64,000 nt of DNA, taken from positions 2,175,501-2,239,500 of the forward strand of contig NZ_JAJVCN010000003.1 of the NCBI RefSeq assembly GCF_021390435.2, given 5' to 3'. The stretch is from Kibdelosporangium philippinense. Its GTDB lineage: Bacteria > Actinomycetota > Actinomycetes > Mycobacteriales > Pseudonocardiaceae. Below, one piece after another: positions 54,589 to 63,367 of the stretch. A program made the translations under genes and the position numbers. The notes beneath the pieces are model-generated. The model was not told where the DNA came from. It did no database searches and saw only the letters and a program-made list of their open reading frames with translations. Numbering within the stretch: position 1 is the first letter of the stretch; every line of letters begins with the position of its first letter.

Positions 54589-55182
54589 CTAAACGCGTTG
54601 GGCGAAGCCGGGGTAGTCGATCACCAGCCCGTTGCTGTCCACGGTCAGGTCAACGTCGATCGAGCCGTACTTGTAGTTCACGACGGACATGTCGTCGCCG
54701 ATCGACACCGTCGTGTACGTCTTCTGCATGAGGTTGACCGTCAAGGTCGGCAGGGACACGTGCACAACCGGCAGTTCGTGGCTGCCTGCTTCCTTGTGCA
54801 GGCCGAGCCGGCGGATCGCCAGGCAGTTGAACAGCACCGCGCCCTCGACGTCCACGTCCATCGAACCGCCGAACGCGCCGCGTTCACTGCCGGAGCCGCG
54901 GTCGACCAGCCAGAGGCCGTCCTTGGTACGGGTGACCGAGATCTGGCATTCGTCCTCGGCCGTGGTCGCACGGATCAGCAGGCGGCCGAAGGCGCCGACT
55001 TGGTCGGTCGTCGCTTCGAGCGAGGCGCTGAACGCGGGCCCGTCGTCGGATGCCGCGGCGATGATTCGACCGGACGCCTTCAACCGGCTGTCCGCGACGA
55101 GTAACCGGACCGACTCGAGCCGGGGCGACGCGACGCCCTGCCAGGTCAGGATGGTGGGTTTGCGGGTGATCGTCGTGGTCAC
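54589..55182 (-). CDS. Putative glycolipid-binding protein (DUF1089-like)
   Basis: A 197-aa beta-rich protein whose pattern (WQGVASPRLESVRLL...LWLVDRGSGS...FNCLAIRRLGLH...VVNYKYGSIDVDLTVDSNGLV) fits the DUF1089 family, related in fold to glycolipid-binding proteins such as LolA/LppX. No signal peptide. It overlaps the antitoxin-like gene by 4 nt. Confidence 0.75.
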   Translation of the reverse strand: MTTTITRKPTILTWQGVASPRLESVRLLVADSRLKASGRIIAAASDDGPAFSASLEATTDQVGAFGRLLIRATTAEDECQISVTRTKDGLWLVDRGSGSERGAFGGSMDVDVEGAVLFNCLAIRRLGLHKEAGSHELPVVHVSLPTLTVNLMQKTYTTVSIGDDMSVVNYKYGSIDVDLTVDSNGLVIDYPGFAQRV

Positions 55183-55373
55183 GCTTTGTCCTGCTCGGGC
55201 TTGTCCGGGATCATGTCCTGGATCTTGTCGACGACGGCGTCGACCTGGGACTCGTGCCCGAACTTCTGCTTGGCGAAATCGCCAGCCTTCTCGACACCCT
55301 CTTCGATCTTGTCGCCGTGCTCCTTGACAAGGTCCTGCGCCTTGTTCTTGAGCTCGTCGAAGTTAATACCCAT
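55179..55373 (-). CDS. MT0933-type antitoxin-like protein
   Basis: A 64-aa charged helical protein (INFDELKNKAQDLVKEHGDK; later GVEKAGDFAKQKFGHE) matching the MT0933/Rv0909 antitoxin family in pattern. In that family the partner is a neighbouring toxin gene; here the downstream neighbour is the DUF1089-like gene, so the true role is unclear. AGGAAG lies about 9 nt before the ATG, inside the end of the TnpB-like gene. Confidence 0.78.
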   Translation of the reverse strand: MGINFDELKNKAQDLVKEHGDKIEEGVEKAGDFAKQKFGHESQVDAVVDKIQDMIPDKPEQDKA

Positions 55374-55374
55374 G

Positions 55375-56790
55375 TCATCTGCTTCCTACTCGTGACCTTC
55401 GGACGATTCGCTCTCCGCCCCCGGAGGATGGCTGGAGTCCAGGATCGGCAGTCTGATCCGGTTGGCGATCGGCCCGTTCCTGCACGATGCGTTTCCCGCG
55501 CTGATGCGACGTGTGCAGGGTGATGTCGGGGTCACCCACTCGATGCAAGACGTTGATCGCTGCAGCGTGATCTGCGTGCCACACCACCCCGCACCGAGTG
55601 CAGTGAAGACGGTCCCCGCTGCGCCGCCCAAGGGCTCTACAGCACGGTCCGACTTGTGAGGTGTAGGCAGCGTTGACCAGCGTGAGCACAGAACCTCTGC
55701 GCTCCGACACGTTCGCCAGCGCCTCGGCGGTTATCCCCTTGGTCCATGCCGCCATACGCCGGTTGACGTTCGGGCCGCGACGACGCGAGTCCCCGGTGAA
55801 CGTCTTAGTCAGGTCCTCAGCCGCGATCATCGAGGCTTTGTCCACGACAGCGTGCACCGCGCGGAAAGTTGCAGTCCGCACCGTCTGCTGCCAGCGAGAC
55901 GACCGTCGATGGCGCTTCGCCGTACCAAGGTTGTTGCGGGCGATCCGTTCGGCTTTTCCGCGATCGCCAGCCGCAATGGCTTTCTCAGCGACCGATCGGA
56001 TCTTCGCACGGTACAAGCACTTGTTTCGACGGTGGTCTGACTCAGCACTGAGCAGAGCGCCAAGTTCAGTTCCGTGGTGGACGCCGTCGGAATCGGTAAG
56101 AACTTCGCTGTATCCCTTGTCGATACCGATCTCGCGGCTGCCCGCAGGACGTGCGGAAGATTTCAGCGTGCTGGCATCGATCTGGTAGTGCACTTCGACG
56201 CGATGGTGGCGCAGGATGAGTCGCAAGGTCCCCGTCGGAGCCACAGCGGTGTTCAAGGGAATGCGCACCATCTGGCGCCGCACAAGGCCAGGAACAGCGA
56301 GCCACACGTCGCCACCATCAGCGAGAGTGAACGTTCGGTACTGGTCCGATCGAACCACGATCTGATCATGCGTCCGGTTGCGGCCGCGCCGCCAATGCTT
56401 ACGCATGTGCCTGGACAGCATCGGATCGTCGGTCCAAGTGTCCGATTTCAACATGACGAACAATCGTTTGCGCTCGGCAACGTCAATGGCCAACCCGTTC
56501 ACTACCTTGCGAACTTCCGCCTTGGCGGCAGAACGGTTCGCCGCGATGTCCGCGACCGCGTCCCGCAAGGTCTCTTTCCACGCGTTGGCCAATACTCCAA
56601 ACCGGGCGGCAGTGCCCTCAGCCAGCCACATGTCGCGGATTTGTCTGTCAGAAAGTCGAGCACCAGAGACCGATCCGTATCTCTGCCACACCTCACTACG
56701 TACCCGCCCAAGCCTGCGAGCCTGCTCGACCAGTCGCGCATACTTGCTCGCATTCAGATCCGCGCTGTATGCCACACGCGTCACCTTCAT
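55375..56790 (-). CDS. TnpB-like RNA-guided nuclease (IS200/IS605 type), solo
   Basis: A 471-aa TnpB-like protein. The RuvC residues are seen in order: Asp in IGIDKGYSEVL, Glu in MIAAEDLTKTF, Asp in WHADHAAAINVLHR. The zinc ribbon has CTRC, but its first half reads VGPCCRALG instead of a CxxC, so zinc binding may be altered. No TnpA gene is near. The last approximately 45 residues look unlike the family and may be read-through past the element's end. GGGAGG precedes TTG 56793/ATG 56790. Confidence 0.85.
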   Translation of the reverse strand: MKVTRVAYSADLNASKYARLVEQARRLGRVRSEVWQRYGSVSGARLSDRQIRDMWLAEGTAARFGVLANAWKETLRDAVADIAANRSAAKAEVRKVVNGLAIDVAERKRLFVMLKSDTWTDDPMLSRHMRKHWRRGRNRTHDQIVVRSDQYRTFTLADGGDVWLAVPGLVRRQMVRIPLNTAVAPTGTLRLILRHHRVEVHYQIDASTLKSSARPAGSREIGIDKGYSEVLTDSDGVHHGTELGALLSAESDHRRNKCLYRAKIRSVAEKAIAAGDRGKAERIARNNLGTAKRHRRSSRWQQTVRTATFRAVHAVVDKASMIAAEDLTKTFTGDSRRRGPNVNRRMAAWTKGITAEALANVSERRGSVLTLVNAAYTSQVGPCCRALGRRSGDRLHCTRCGVVWHADHAAAINVLHRVGDPDITLHTSHQRGKRIVQERADRQPDQTADPGLQPSSGGGERIVRRSRVGSR

Positions 56791-56863
56791 CAACTACACC
56801 TCCCTTCGTGACGCGATCGCGCTGCGCAGTGGTCACATGTTCTTAACAGGCCCGTCTCGCAGG

Positions 56864-58816
56864 CTACCGGTCACGGCGCACCGGCTGCAGCAGTCGTCGG
56901 ACGATTTGCCCGCCCGTCCGGGTGTACCAGTCCGGTCCGCGCAGCGTGGCCAGCACCGACACCAGCTCGGTGACCAGGCGAGACAGCCTTTCCACATCGG
57001 GCATCGGCATCCGTTCCGGTGGACGTTCCTCCCGGATGGACGCGGCGGCTTCGGCGACCGCCTCAGTCAAGGTCTCGATCGCTTCGGAGTCGATCGGCTC
57101 GGCGCCGCGCTGGATACCGACGGCCAGTCCGGTGACGGCGTCTGTCGCCCGTTCGAGGGTCACGATCACCGGCCACCACGCGGCCGCTTGCAGGCCAGCG
57201 GCTGACGGCTCCACAACGGCCTGCTGGAAGGCGTTTCGCAGGTCGGAAAGCTGCCGGTAGGTCTCCCTGCGCAGTTTCACCCGGTTGTCCGAACCGGACA
57301 ATCCGTGCTCGATGTACTTGCCGAGCGACTCGAGCGTGCCCAGCAGCTGCGTACCGACCCGTGGCCGCAAACTGCCTGGCCACAACAGGTATCCGAAGAC
57401 GAGCACGATCGCGCAGCCCAGTGCCGTGTCGATCAGCCTTGCCAGCACAAGGCCCCAGTCGCCGGAGTGCGCGAGATCCAATTGGACGATCACGAGCGGG
57501 GTGACGAACGCGGAGAAGATCCCGTAGTTGCGGTCGCGCCCGTACGGCAGCGCCCCGGCGATGATCGCGACGAGCACGACCAGCATCCAGCCGCGTGGAT
57601 CGAAGCCAAGAACGGCCGCGCCGACCAGCACGCCGACCAAAGTTCCGACGCCACGCAGGACTGCGCGGCCGAACACCGAGCCGAAGTCTGGCTTGAGGAC
57701 GATCGCCACGGTCAAGGCGACCCAGTACGAGTATTGAAGGTTGAACACCCAACCGACAAATTCCGCCACGGCCATGCACAGCATCAGGCGCGCCGCGTGC
57801 GACCAGGCGACCCTGCCGGTGAAGATCGTCGCGAGCCGTTCGGTGAACGGCACGTGATCCTCGGGATCCCGGTGGTCACGTTTGCCGCTTGGCGAAGAAA
57901 GCCCTTCCAGCCCAGCCCGCAACGCGGCCAGGCCCCGTGAGGCTTCTTCGAATTCGGGCACCGGCGGCAGTGGTTGGTCCAGCCGGATCGCTTCGGCGAC
58001 CGCGGTCATGTGGATGACGACCTCAGCGGGCGGCTGCCGCCCGACGTTGACCAATGCGACCGCAGCCTCGACCACAGGCGTTGTGTCGGCCAGGAGCGTC
58101 ATCAGCCTGCGGTACGCCCTGTCGCGCCCGGAGAGGTGCGAACGGGCCGTCAGCAAGGCGTCGTAGGCGCTGTTGAGGGCTGTCGTGAGCTCACGCCTCG
58201 CCGCTCGTGCCCCTGCCGTGCCGGACGCCGCGAGCATGACGGCGATTTCGTCGTACACCTCGGCGACCGCGGCACGTTCCGGCCCGGTCGCCTTGAAGGG
58301 CCACGCGGCGATCGCCAGCAGCCACACCAGCCCTGCGCCGACGGCGAACCAGAACGTGGCCGTGAGGGTGTCACGTGGCTGCCCAGCACCAAGCGCGGCG
58401 AACACCAGCATCTGCAAAGCCGAGAGCGACGCGATGTTGCCGCCCGCGCTGATCAACGCAGACGCCCCGGCAATCAGCACGATGACGGCGGCCGACCACA
58501 AGCCATGCCCTTCGGCCAGGCTGCCGAAGAAGAACCCGATCCCGCCGCCGATCGCGGCCCAGCCGATCCGCCTCGCGCGATAGCGGTACGGGCCGTCCGC
58601 GTCGCCGAAGATCCCGCAGAGCGCGCCCATCGAGACGAGCACGCCGATGTCCAGCCTGCCGACCGCAAGGCCGATCGCGATCGGCGCGGTGATCGTGACC
58701 GCAGCCCGGAGGATCCGTTTCCACGGCACCGGCAGCTTGTTCGTCCGGAGCAATTGGACAAGCCAATGTGGAGCGGCGACCTGCTTGCCTGCTGCCTTCG
58801 ACGTCGCCACAAGCAC
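56864..58816 (-). CDS. FUSC-family membrane transporter
   Basis: A 650-aa protein with two blocks of membrane helices (about residues 35-175 and 345-480) separated by a large soluble loop, and a helical C-terminal domain, as in fusaric-acid-resistance/aromatic-acid exporter (FUSC) proteins. Motif-like segments: LVSMGALCGIFGDADGPYRY and YSYWVALTVAIVLKPDFGS, the latter near-canonical for the family. GTG start, no clear ribosome binding site. Confidence 0.88.
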   Translation of the reverse strand: MLVATSKAAGKQVAAPHWLVQLLRTNKLPVPWKRILRAAVTITAPIAIGLAVGRLDIGVLVSMGALCGIFGDADGPYRYRARRIGWAAIGGGIGFFFGSLAEGHGLWSAAVIVLIAGASALISAGGNIASLSALQMLVFAALGAGQPRDTLTATFWFAVGAGLVWLLAIAAWPFKATGPERAAVAEVYDEIAVMLAASGTAGARAARRELTTALNSAYDALLTARSHLSGRDRAYRRLMTLLADTTPVVEAAVALVNVGRQPPAEVVIHMTAVAEAIRLDQPLPPVPEFEEASRGLAALRAGLEGLSSPSGKRDHRDPEDHVPFTERLATIFTGRVAWSHAARLMLCMAVAEFVGWVFNLQYSYWVALTVAIVLKPDFGSVFGRAVLRGVGTLVGVLVGAAVLGFDPRGWMLVVLVAIIAGALPYGRDRNYGIFSAFVTPLVIVQLDLAHSGDWGLVLARLIDTALGCAIVLVFGYLLWPGSLRPRVGTQLLGTLESLGKYIEHGLSGSDNRVKLRRETYRQLSDLRNAFQQAVVEPSAAGLQAAAWWPVIVTLERATDAVTGLAVGIQRGAEPIDSEAIETLTEAVAEAAASIREERPPERMPMPDVERLSRLVTELVSVLATLRGPDWYTRTGGQIVRRLLQPVRRDR

Positions 58817-58828
58817 ATCTAAACAAAA

Positions 58829-58859
58829 CCAGGCCCGGTGGACGCGCCACCGGGCCTGG
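58829..58859 (-). terminator. Intrinsic terminator of the thioester surface protein gene
   Basis: CCAGGCCCGGTGG and its reverse complement with a 5-nt loop; on the minus strand it is followed by TTTTGTTT. It lies between the surface-protein stop and the FUSC gene. Confidence 0.88.
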
Positions 58860-58872
58860 AGTGCTAGCTAAT

Positions 58873-60015
58873 TCACGCCTTGCGACGACGACGGTTGAAC
58901 ACCAGCGCGCCCACACCGCCACCCACGAGCACGACACCGATGATCAGCGGCATCAGCACCGAAGCACCGGTGTTGGCCAGCTCGTTGTCGGCCGGCTTCG
59001 GCTGCGGCTTCGGGGTCTCGTTCGGGGCCGCGCCCCACTCCGCGGTACCCGACGCGGACAGCCGGACGTTCTCGGTCTTCGCCAGGATCAGCGACTGCGA
59101 CTTCTTCTCGGCGACCTTGGAGATGAACAGCCTGCCGAGCGAGAACTCGCTCTCGCCGGACACGGTGAACTCGACCTTGCCGGTGGCCACCGACGCGGGA
59201 ACCTTCACGTAGAACTCGTACTTGTCCAGCTGCTGGATCTTCTGCGCGACATCGGCCTTCGGCAGCTCAGTGCCATTCTTGTCGCTGAAGATGACGCCCT
59301 CGGGCAGCTTGGCCGCGATGGTGATGTCCTTCGCGGTCGTGGTGACCACGTACGGGCCGATCAGGCTGTCGGCCTTGCCGGTCAGCTTGTTCGGCTCGAG
59401 GTTGAGCACCGGCTTGGGCTCGGTGGAGATGCCCTCGCCCGCGTTCTTGGTCAGGTACTCGTAGACCCTGAAGACGTCCTTCTTGTCCGCCTTCGCCTGG
59501 TAGTCCTTCTTGGGCGCCAGGACGTCCTTGAGCGTGCGGTTGTCACTGAAGTGCCAGACCGCGGCCTGGGTGCCCGCGATCGCCTCGGCGACCGACAGCC
59601 CGTTCTCGAAGTCACCCTTGACCTTCTCGGCCAGCTTCTCGGCCTTCAGGTTCGGGTAGCCGTTGTGCAGCACCCAGTTGATCTTGGCCGAGTTGTCGTG
59701 GAACGGCGAACCCTTCTGCGGGTGCTTGTTCCAGTCAGCCTCGATGTAGCCGGGGCCCTTGTCGTCGATGTCCTGCTCGATCTGGACGCAGTAGGTCTGG
59801 ATCGTGTCGCCCTTGTCGCCGTCGAGCCGCAGGCCGATCAGCTTGGTGTCGACCTCCATGCCGTCCATCAGGACCAACGGGCCGTTGACGTCGGCCGTCT
59901 TGTCGATCTTGCCGGTGACCGAACCCGCGGACGCGGGCGTCACCGACGCCATCATGGCGGTCACCGTCACACCAGCAAGAGCGGCGCCGATGCGCAGCTT
60001 CTTCACCCGACTCAC
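58873..60015 (-). CDS. Thioester-forming (TQXA) surface protein with sortase signal
   Basis: A 380-aa cell-wall protein. After the signal peptide comes a thioester domain: Cys in QTYCVQIEQD and Gln in AGTQAAVWHFSD, the pair that forms an internal Cys-Gln thioester able to bond covalently to amines. A beta-rich stalk and a Pro/Lys linker follow, then the sortase motif LANTG (class E type LAxTG), a helix (LMPLIIGVVLVGGGVGALVF) and the tail RRRRKA. Confidence 0.9.
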   Translation of the reverse strand: MSRVKKLRIGAALAGVTVTAMMASVTPASAGSVTGKIDKTADVNGPLVLMDGMEVDTKLIGLRLDGDKGDTIQTYCVQIEQDIDDKGPGYIEADWNKHPQKGSPFHDNSAKINWVLHNGYPNLKAEKLAEKVKGDFENGLSVAEAIAGTQAAVWHFSDNRTLKDVLAPKKDYQAKADKKDVFRVYEYLTKNAGEGISTEPKPVLNLEPNKLTGKADSLIGPYVVTTTAKDITIAAKLPEGVIFSDKNGTELPKADVAQKIQQLDKYEFYVKVPASVATGKVEFTVSGESEFSLGRLFISKVAEKKSQSLILAKTENVRLSASGTAEWGAAPNETPKPQPKPADNELANTGASVLMPLIIGVVLVGGGVGALVFNRRRRKA

Positions 60016-60190
60016 GTTTGGTGCTCCCTCATTTTCGGTTTGTGCCCCAGCTACCCCGAAATTCGCTTACGCGGCCGCCTGCGACACGTTCCCTCTAACG
60101 GTGTACGCAGACAAACCGCATGGCGTATATCCACCGATCAGCGGCGTGACTCTATCCACCCTGTGAAGTCGCTGTGATGTGGGGTACGCC

Positions 60191-61867
60191 TTACCGGGTC
60201 GCCCAGTCGGTGACCACCTGGTCAAGCACCGTAAGAGGAAGTGGTCCACTGCCGATCACCAGATCATGGAACGTCCGGATATCGAACCGTGACCCGAGCG
60301 TGGCTTGCGCGGCCGCCCTGATCCGCTGGATCTCCAGCCTGCCGACCATGTAGGACAGTGCCTGTCCCGGATAGGCGATGTAACGGTCCACTTCGGTCCC
60401 GATCTCCAGCGGCGGCATCGGCACGTTCTCGGTCATGTAGTCCACGGCCTGCTGCCGTGACCAGCCCTTAGCGTGCAGTCCAGTGTCGACAACCAGCCGA
60501 CTGGCCCTTGTCGCGTCCAACGCCAACATGCCGAGCCGCGCGATATCCCCGGAGTACAGGCCCATTTCATCGGCCAGCCGCTCGCAGTACAGACCCCAGC
60601 CTTCGACGTATGCGTTGACATCCGCGAGCCTGCGCAGCAACGGCAGGTTGTCCAGTTCGCTGGCGATGGTCAGTTGGAAGTGGTGTCCTGGCACGGCTTC
60701 GTGGAACGCCGTGGCCTCGGCGATGTGCTTGTACCGCTCCCCTGGCTGATATGTGTTGGCGAAATAAGTGCCCGCGCGCTGACCGTCCAGTGAGGGCGGC
60801 AGGTAGTAGGCCATCGGCGCCCCAGGCGCTTCCGCCGCAGGCACGGGTTCGACCTTGCAGCTGTGCGATGGCACGTGTCCGAACCAGTTGGGCGCTTCGG
60901 CTTCGGCCCGTTCGATCGAAGTCCGTGCCGTGCTGAGCAGCTCTTCCGCCGAGTTCCACCGCAACGCCGGGTCTTCGCGCAGCCTGCTGTATATCTCCTG
61001 GACGTCCTTCGTGCCGAAGACACGGGAACCGATCTCGGCGAACTCCTCGAACAACGAACTGATCAGGTCAAGACCGGTCTGGTGCAACTCGTCGGCCGAG
61101 CGCGTGGTCGAAGTGTGCACTCTGGACAGCCGGGCGTAGAGCTCGTCCCCATCGGGCAACCAGGTCAGCCCCGGCTTGTCCGCCGAACGGCCGTACGGCG
61201 CGATTTCCGCGGCCAGCGTGTCCCGGTAGTTGACGAACGCGGGCCGGACGATCTCGTCGATGATCCGGTCGCGTTCGGCCACAAAGGACTCAGCCACTTC
61301 GGCTGGCGGCTGCGCCCTACGCAGCGCGTCGTCGGCCGGAGAAGCGGCGAGGTACCGGTCGAGGTGGGTGATCGCGGCCTGCACCAGGTGCTGCACCGGA
61401 ACACGGCCAGCGGCAACGCCTTCGCGGTGCCGCGTCAGGTAACCATCGAGGTAGCCGGGCAGCCCTCGTAGCCTGGTCAGGTAGTCCGCGGCCTTCTGTT
61501 CGGTCGGCAACGTGGTCATCGGCAACAGTGTCAGCAGTCCGGCCGCCGGGCTGATGAACAGGTCCGTGATCGTGTATTCGGCCAGCTTCGAGTCGATCCG
61601 GTCGACAACGGCCCGTGCCTGCTGTGCCACCACGGCAAGAGTGACCGCGTCCGTGGCGTCCACTCCGGACCTGTCGACCGCGTCGGCACGTCCGGCGATG
61701 TCCAGCGCACTTGCCCTGGTCGCCTCGTCCGCCGCCGCCGACGGGTCGCCGACGAGGGCGTCATATCCGGGCACGCCGAGGATCGACGCACCAATCGGTT
61801 CGCGGTCGAAACCCAGCCGGCTCAGTTCGTCCGCCAGCGCGTCAGCCTGGCTCGAAGTGGTCGTCAT
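60191..61867 (-). CDS. DUF885 metallopeptidase-like protein
   Basis: A 558-aa protein of the DUF885 family. The zinc-binding motif FHEAVPGHHFQ and the downstream NAYVEGWGLYCERLADEMG are conserved; a C-terminal YPGQALSYMVGRLEIQRIR is also typical. No signal peptide is seen. The family is thought to hydrolyse peptides; substrate unknown. It ends 9 bp after the start of an intergenic stretch (60016-60190) with no clear feature. Confidence 0.9.
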   Translation of the reverse strand: MTTTSSQADALADELSRLGFDREPIGASILGVPGYDALVGDPSAAADEATRASALDIAGRADAVDRSGVDATDAVTLAVVAQQARAVVDRIDSKLAEYTITDLFISPAAGLLTLLPMTTLPTEQKAADYLTRLRGLPGYLDGYLTRHREGVAAGRVPVQHLVQAAITHLDRYLAASPADDALRRAQPPAEVAESFVAERDRIIDEIVRPAFVNYRDTLAAEIAPYGRSADKPGLTWLPDGDELYARLSRVHTSTTRSADELHQTGLDLISSLFEEFAEIGSRVFGTKDVQEIYSRLREDPALRWNSAEELLSTARTSIERAEAEAPNWFGHVPSHSCKVEPVPAAEAPGAPMAYYLPPSLDGQRAGTYFANTYQPGERYKHIAEATAFHEAVPGHHFQLTIASELDNLPLLRRLADVNAYVEGWGLYCERLADEMGLYSGDIARLGMLALDATRASRLVVDTGLHAKGWSRQQAVDYMTENVPMPPLEIGTEVDRYIAYPGQALSYMVGRLEIQRIRAAAQATLGSRFDIRTFHDLVIGSGPLPLTVLDQVVTDWATR

Positions 61868-61876
61868 AACTAGAAA

Positions 61877-62386
61877 CTAGTCGCTGAGGCCCCACTTGCG
61901 GTGCAGCTGCGCCCTGCGCTGTTTCCACTCGTCCATGAACGTTGGCAAACGTTCGTGCATGAAGTCGTAGAACTCCAGGGTTTCCTTCCAGCGCAACCCG
62001 GCTGGCGTCTGTTCGCCAAGAAGTTCCATCCCCTCGCGCATGGTCGACTCCCAGCGGTGCATGGTCTGCTCACGACGGGTGATCGCGTCGTACCACAGGT
62101 CGTCCTTGATCACGTAGTAGTCGCGCCGGGACCCGGGCTCACGCTCCCGCTGGAGCATGTTGACCTGGCTGAGGTAGCGCACCGCGCCGGAGATCGCGGC
62201 CGGGCTGACTTGCAGCGACTCGGCCATGTCGGTCGCGGTCATCCGGCCGGAGTCCTCACACAGCAACGCCACGAACACGCGCGCGGCCATCCGCTGCATC
62301 CCGGCGTCCGCCAGCATGGCCGCGTACCGTTCGATGAAACGTCCGATCGCGACCGTGTCGCGCTGTGTCGCATGGGCCTCGCTCAC
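61877..62386 (-). CDS. GbsR/MarR family transcriptional regulator
   Basis: A 169-aa winged-helix protein. Pattern: IERYAAMLADAGMQRMAARV, then VSPAAISGAVRYLSQVNMLQ and REREPGSRRDYYVIKDDLWY, as in actinobacterial GbsR-type regulators beside ABC exporters. GTG 62386 has GAGAGGA upstream; the open frame runs to 63406 but that part is antisense to the exporter ATPase gene. It probably represses the divergent exporter. Confidence 0.88.
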   Translation of the reverse strand: MSEAHATQRDTVAIGRFIERYAAMLADAGMQRMAARVFVALLCEDSGRMTATDMAESLQVSPAAISGAVRYLSQVNMLQREREPGSRRDYYVIKDDLWYDAITRREQTMHRWESTMREGMELLGEQTPAGLRWKETLEFYDFMHERLPTFMDEWKQRRAQLHRKWGLSD

Positions 62387-62413
62387 CGCGACATCCTCTC
62401 CCGGGAGATGGTT

Positions 62414-62470
62414 GCTACACGTAAGTTTATACGCTTTCTTAACTTCATGAATTTGTGAAAATAGTGTAGC
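62414..62470. promoter_or_regulatory. AT-rich divergent promoter region with inverted repeats
   Basis: GCTACAC (62414-62420) and GTGTAGC (62464-62470) form an inverted repeat around an AT-rich core, which also holds AAGTT...AACTT. It lies between the regulator and exporter genes and is the likely operator for the regulator. Confidence 0.5.
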
Positions 62471-62479
62471 TTCTGGGTC

Positions 62480-63367
62480 ATGACACCCGCGATATCCGTG
62501 TCCGGCCTGGTGAAGACATTCGGCCGGACGCGCGCGCTCGACGGTCTCGATCTGACCGTCCGCGAGGGGGAGGTGCACGGCTTCCTTGGCCCGAACGGCG
62601 CAGGAAAGTCGACGACCATCCGTGTTCTGCTGGGCCTGCTGCGCGCCGACGCCGGCACCGCCCAGCTGCTCGGCGGCGACCCCTGGGGGCAAGCCGCCGA
62701 ACTGCACCGCCGCCTGGCCTACGTGCCCGGCGACGTGACGCTCTGGCCGAACCTGTCCGGAGGCGAGGTCATCGACCTCATCGGCAGGCTGCGGGGCGGC
62801 CTGGACACGAAGCGCAAAGCCGTGCTGCTCGAACGCTTCGAACTCGATCCGACCAAGAAGGGACGCACGTACTCGAAAGGCAACCGGCAGAAGGTCGCAC
62901 TGGTCGCGGCCCTGTCGTCGGATGTCGAACTGCTCCTGCTCGACGAGCCGACCTCGGGCTTCGATCCGTTGATGGAGGCGATGTTCCGCGAGTCGATCGA
63001 GGAGGAGAAGGGCAAGCGGACCGTACTGCTGTCCAGCCACATCCTCTCCGAGGTCGAGGCGCTGTGCGACCGGGTGAGCATCATCCGCAACGGCCGTACC
63101 GTCGAAACCGGGACGCTCAGCGAACTGCGGCACCTGACCAGGACATCCATCGAGGCGGAACTGGCTGCCTCGCCGACCGGCCTTGCCTCGCTGCCGGGCG
63201 TGCACGACCTGCAGTCCCGTGACAACCACGTCAAGTTCGAAGTGGACACTGCCGAGCTTGACGGCGTTCTGAAACACCTGACCACGTTCGGCGTGCGGTC
63301 GCTGACCAGTCAGCCGCCGACGCTCGAAGAGCTCTTCCTGCGGCACTACGAGGATGAGCTTCGATGA
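62480..63367 (+). CDS. ABC exporter ATPase
   Basis: A 295-aa ATPase of the DrrA/ABC-2 type. Walker A GPNGAGKST, a signature region YSKGNRQKVALVAAL (SKGN in place of SGG), and Walker B LLLDEPTSGFDP are visible, with the H-loop SSHILSEVE. It energises the permease encoded next, overlapping by 4 nt (ATGA). The substrate is unknown; related systems export antibiotics. Confidence 0.93.
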   Translation: MTPAISVSGLVKTFGRTRALDGLDLTVREGEVHGFLGPNGAGKSTTIRVLLGLLRADAGTAQLLGGDPWGQAAELHRRLAYVPGDVTLWPNLSGGEVIDLIGRLRGGLDTKRKAVLLERFELDPTKKGRTYSKGNRQKVALVAALSSDVELLLLDEPTSGFDPLMEAMFRESIEEEKGKRTVLLSSHILSEVEALCDRVSIIRNGRTVETGTLSELRHLTRTSIEAELAASPTGLASLPGVHDLQSRDNHVKFEVDTAELDGVLKHLTTFGVRSLTSQPPTLEELFLRHYEDELR

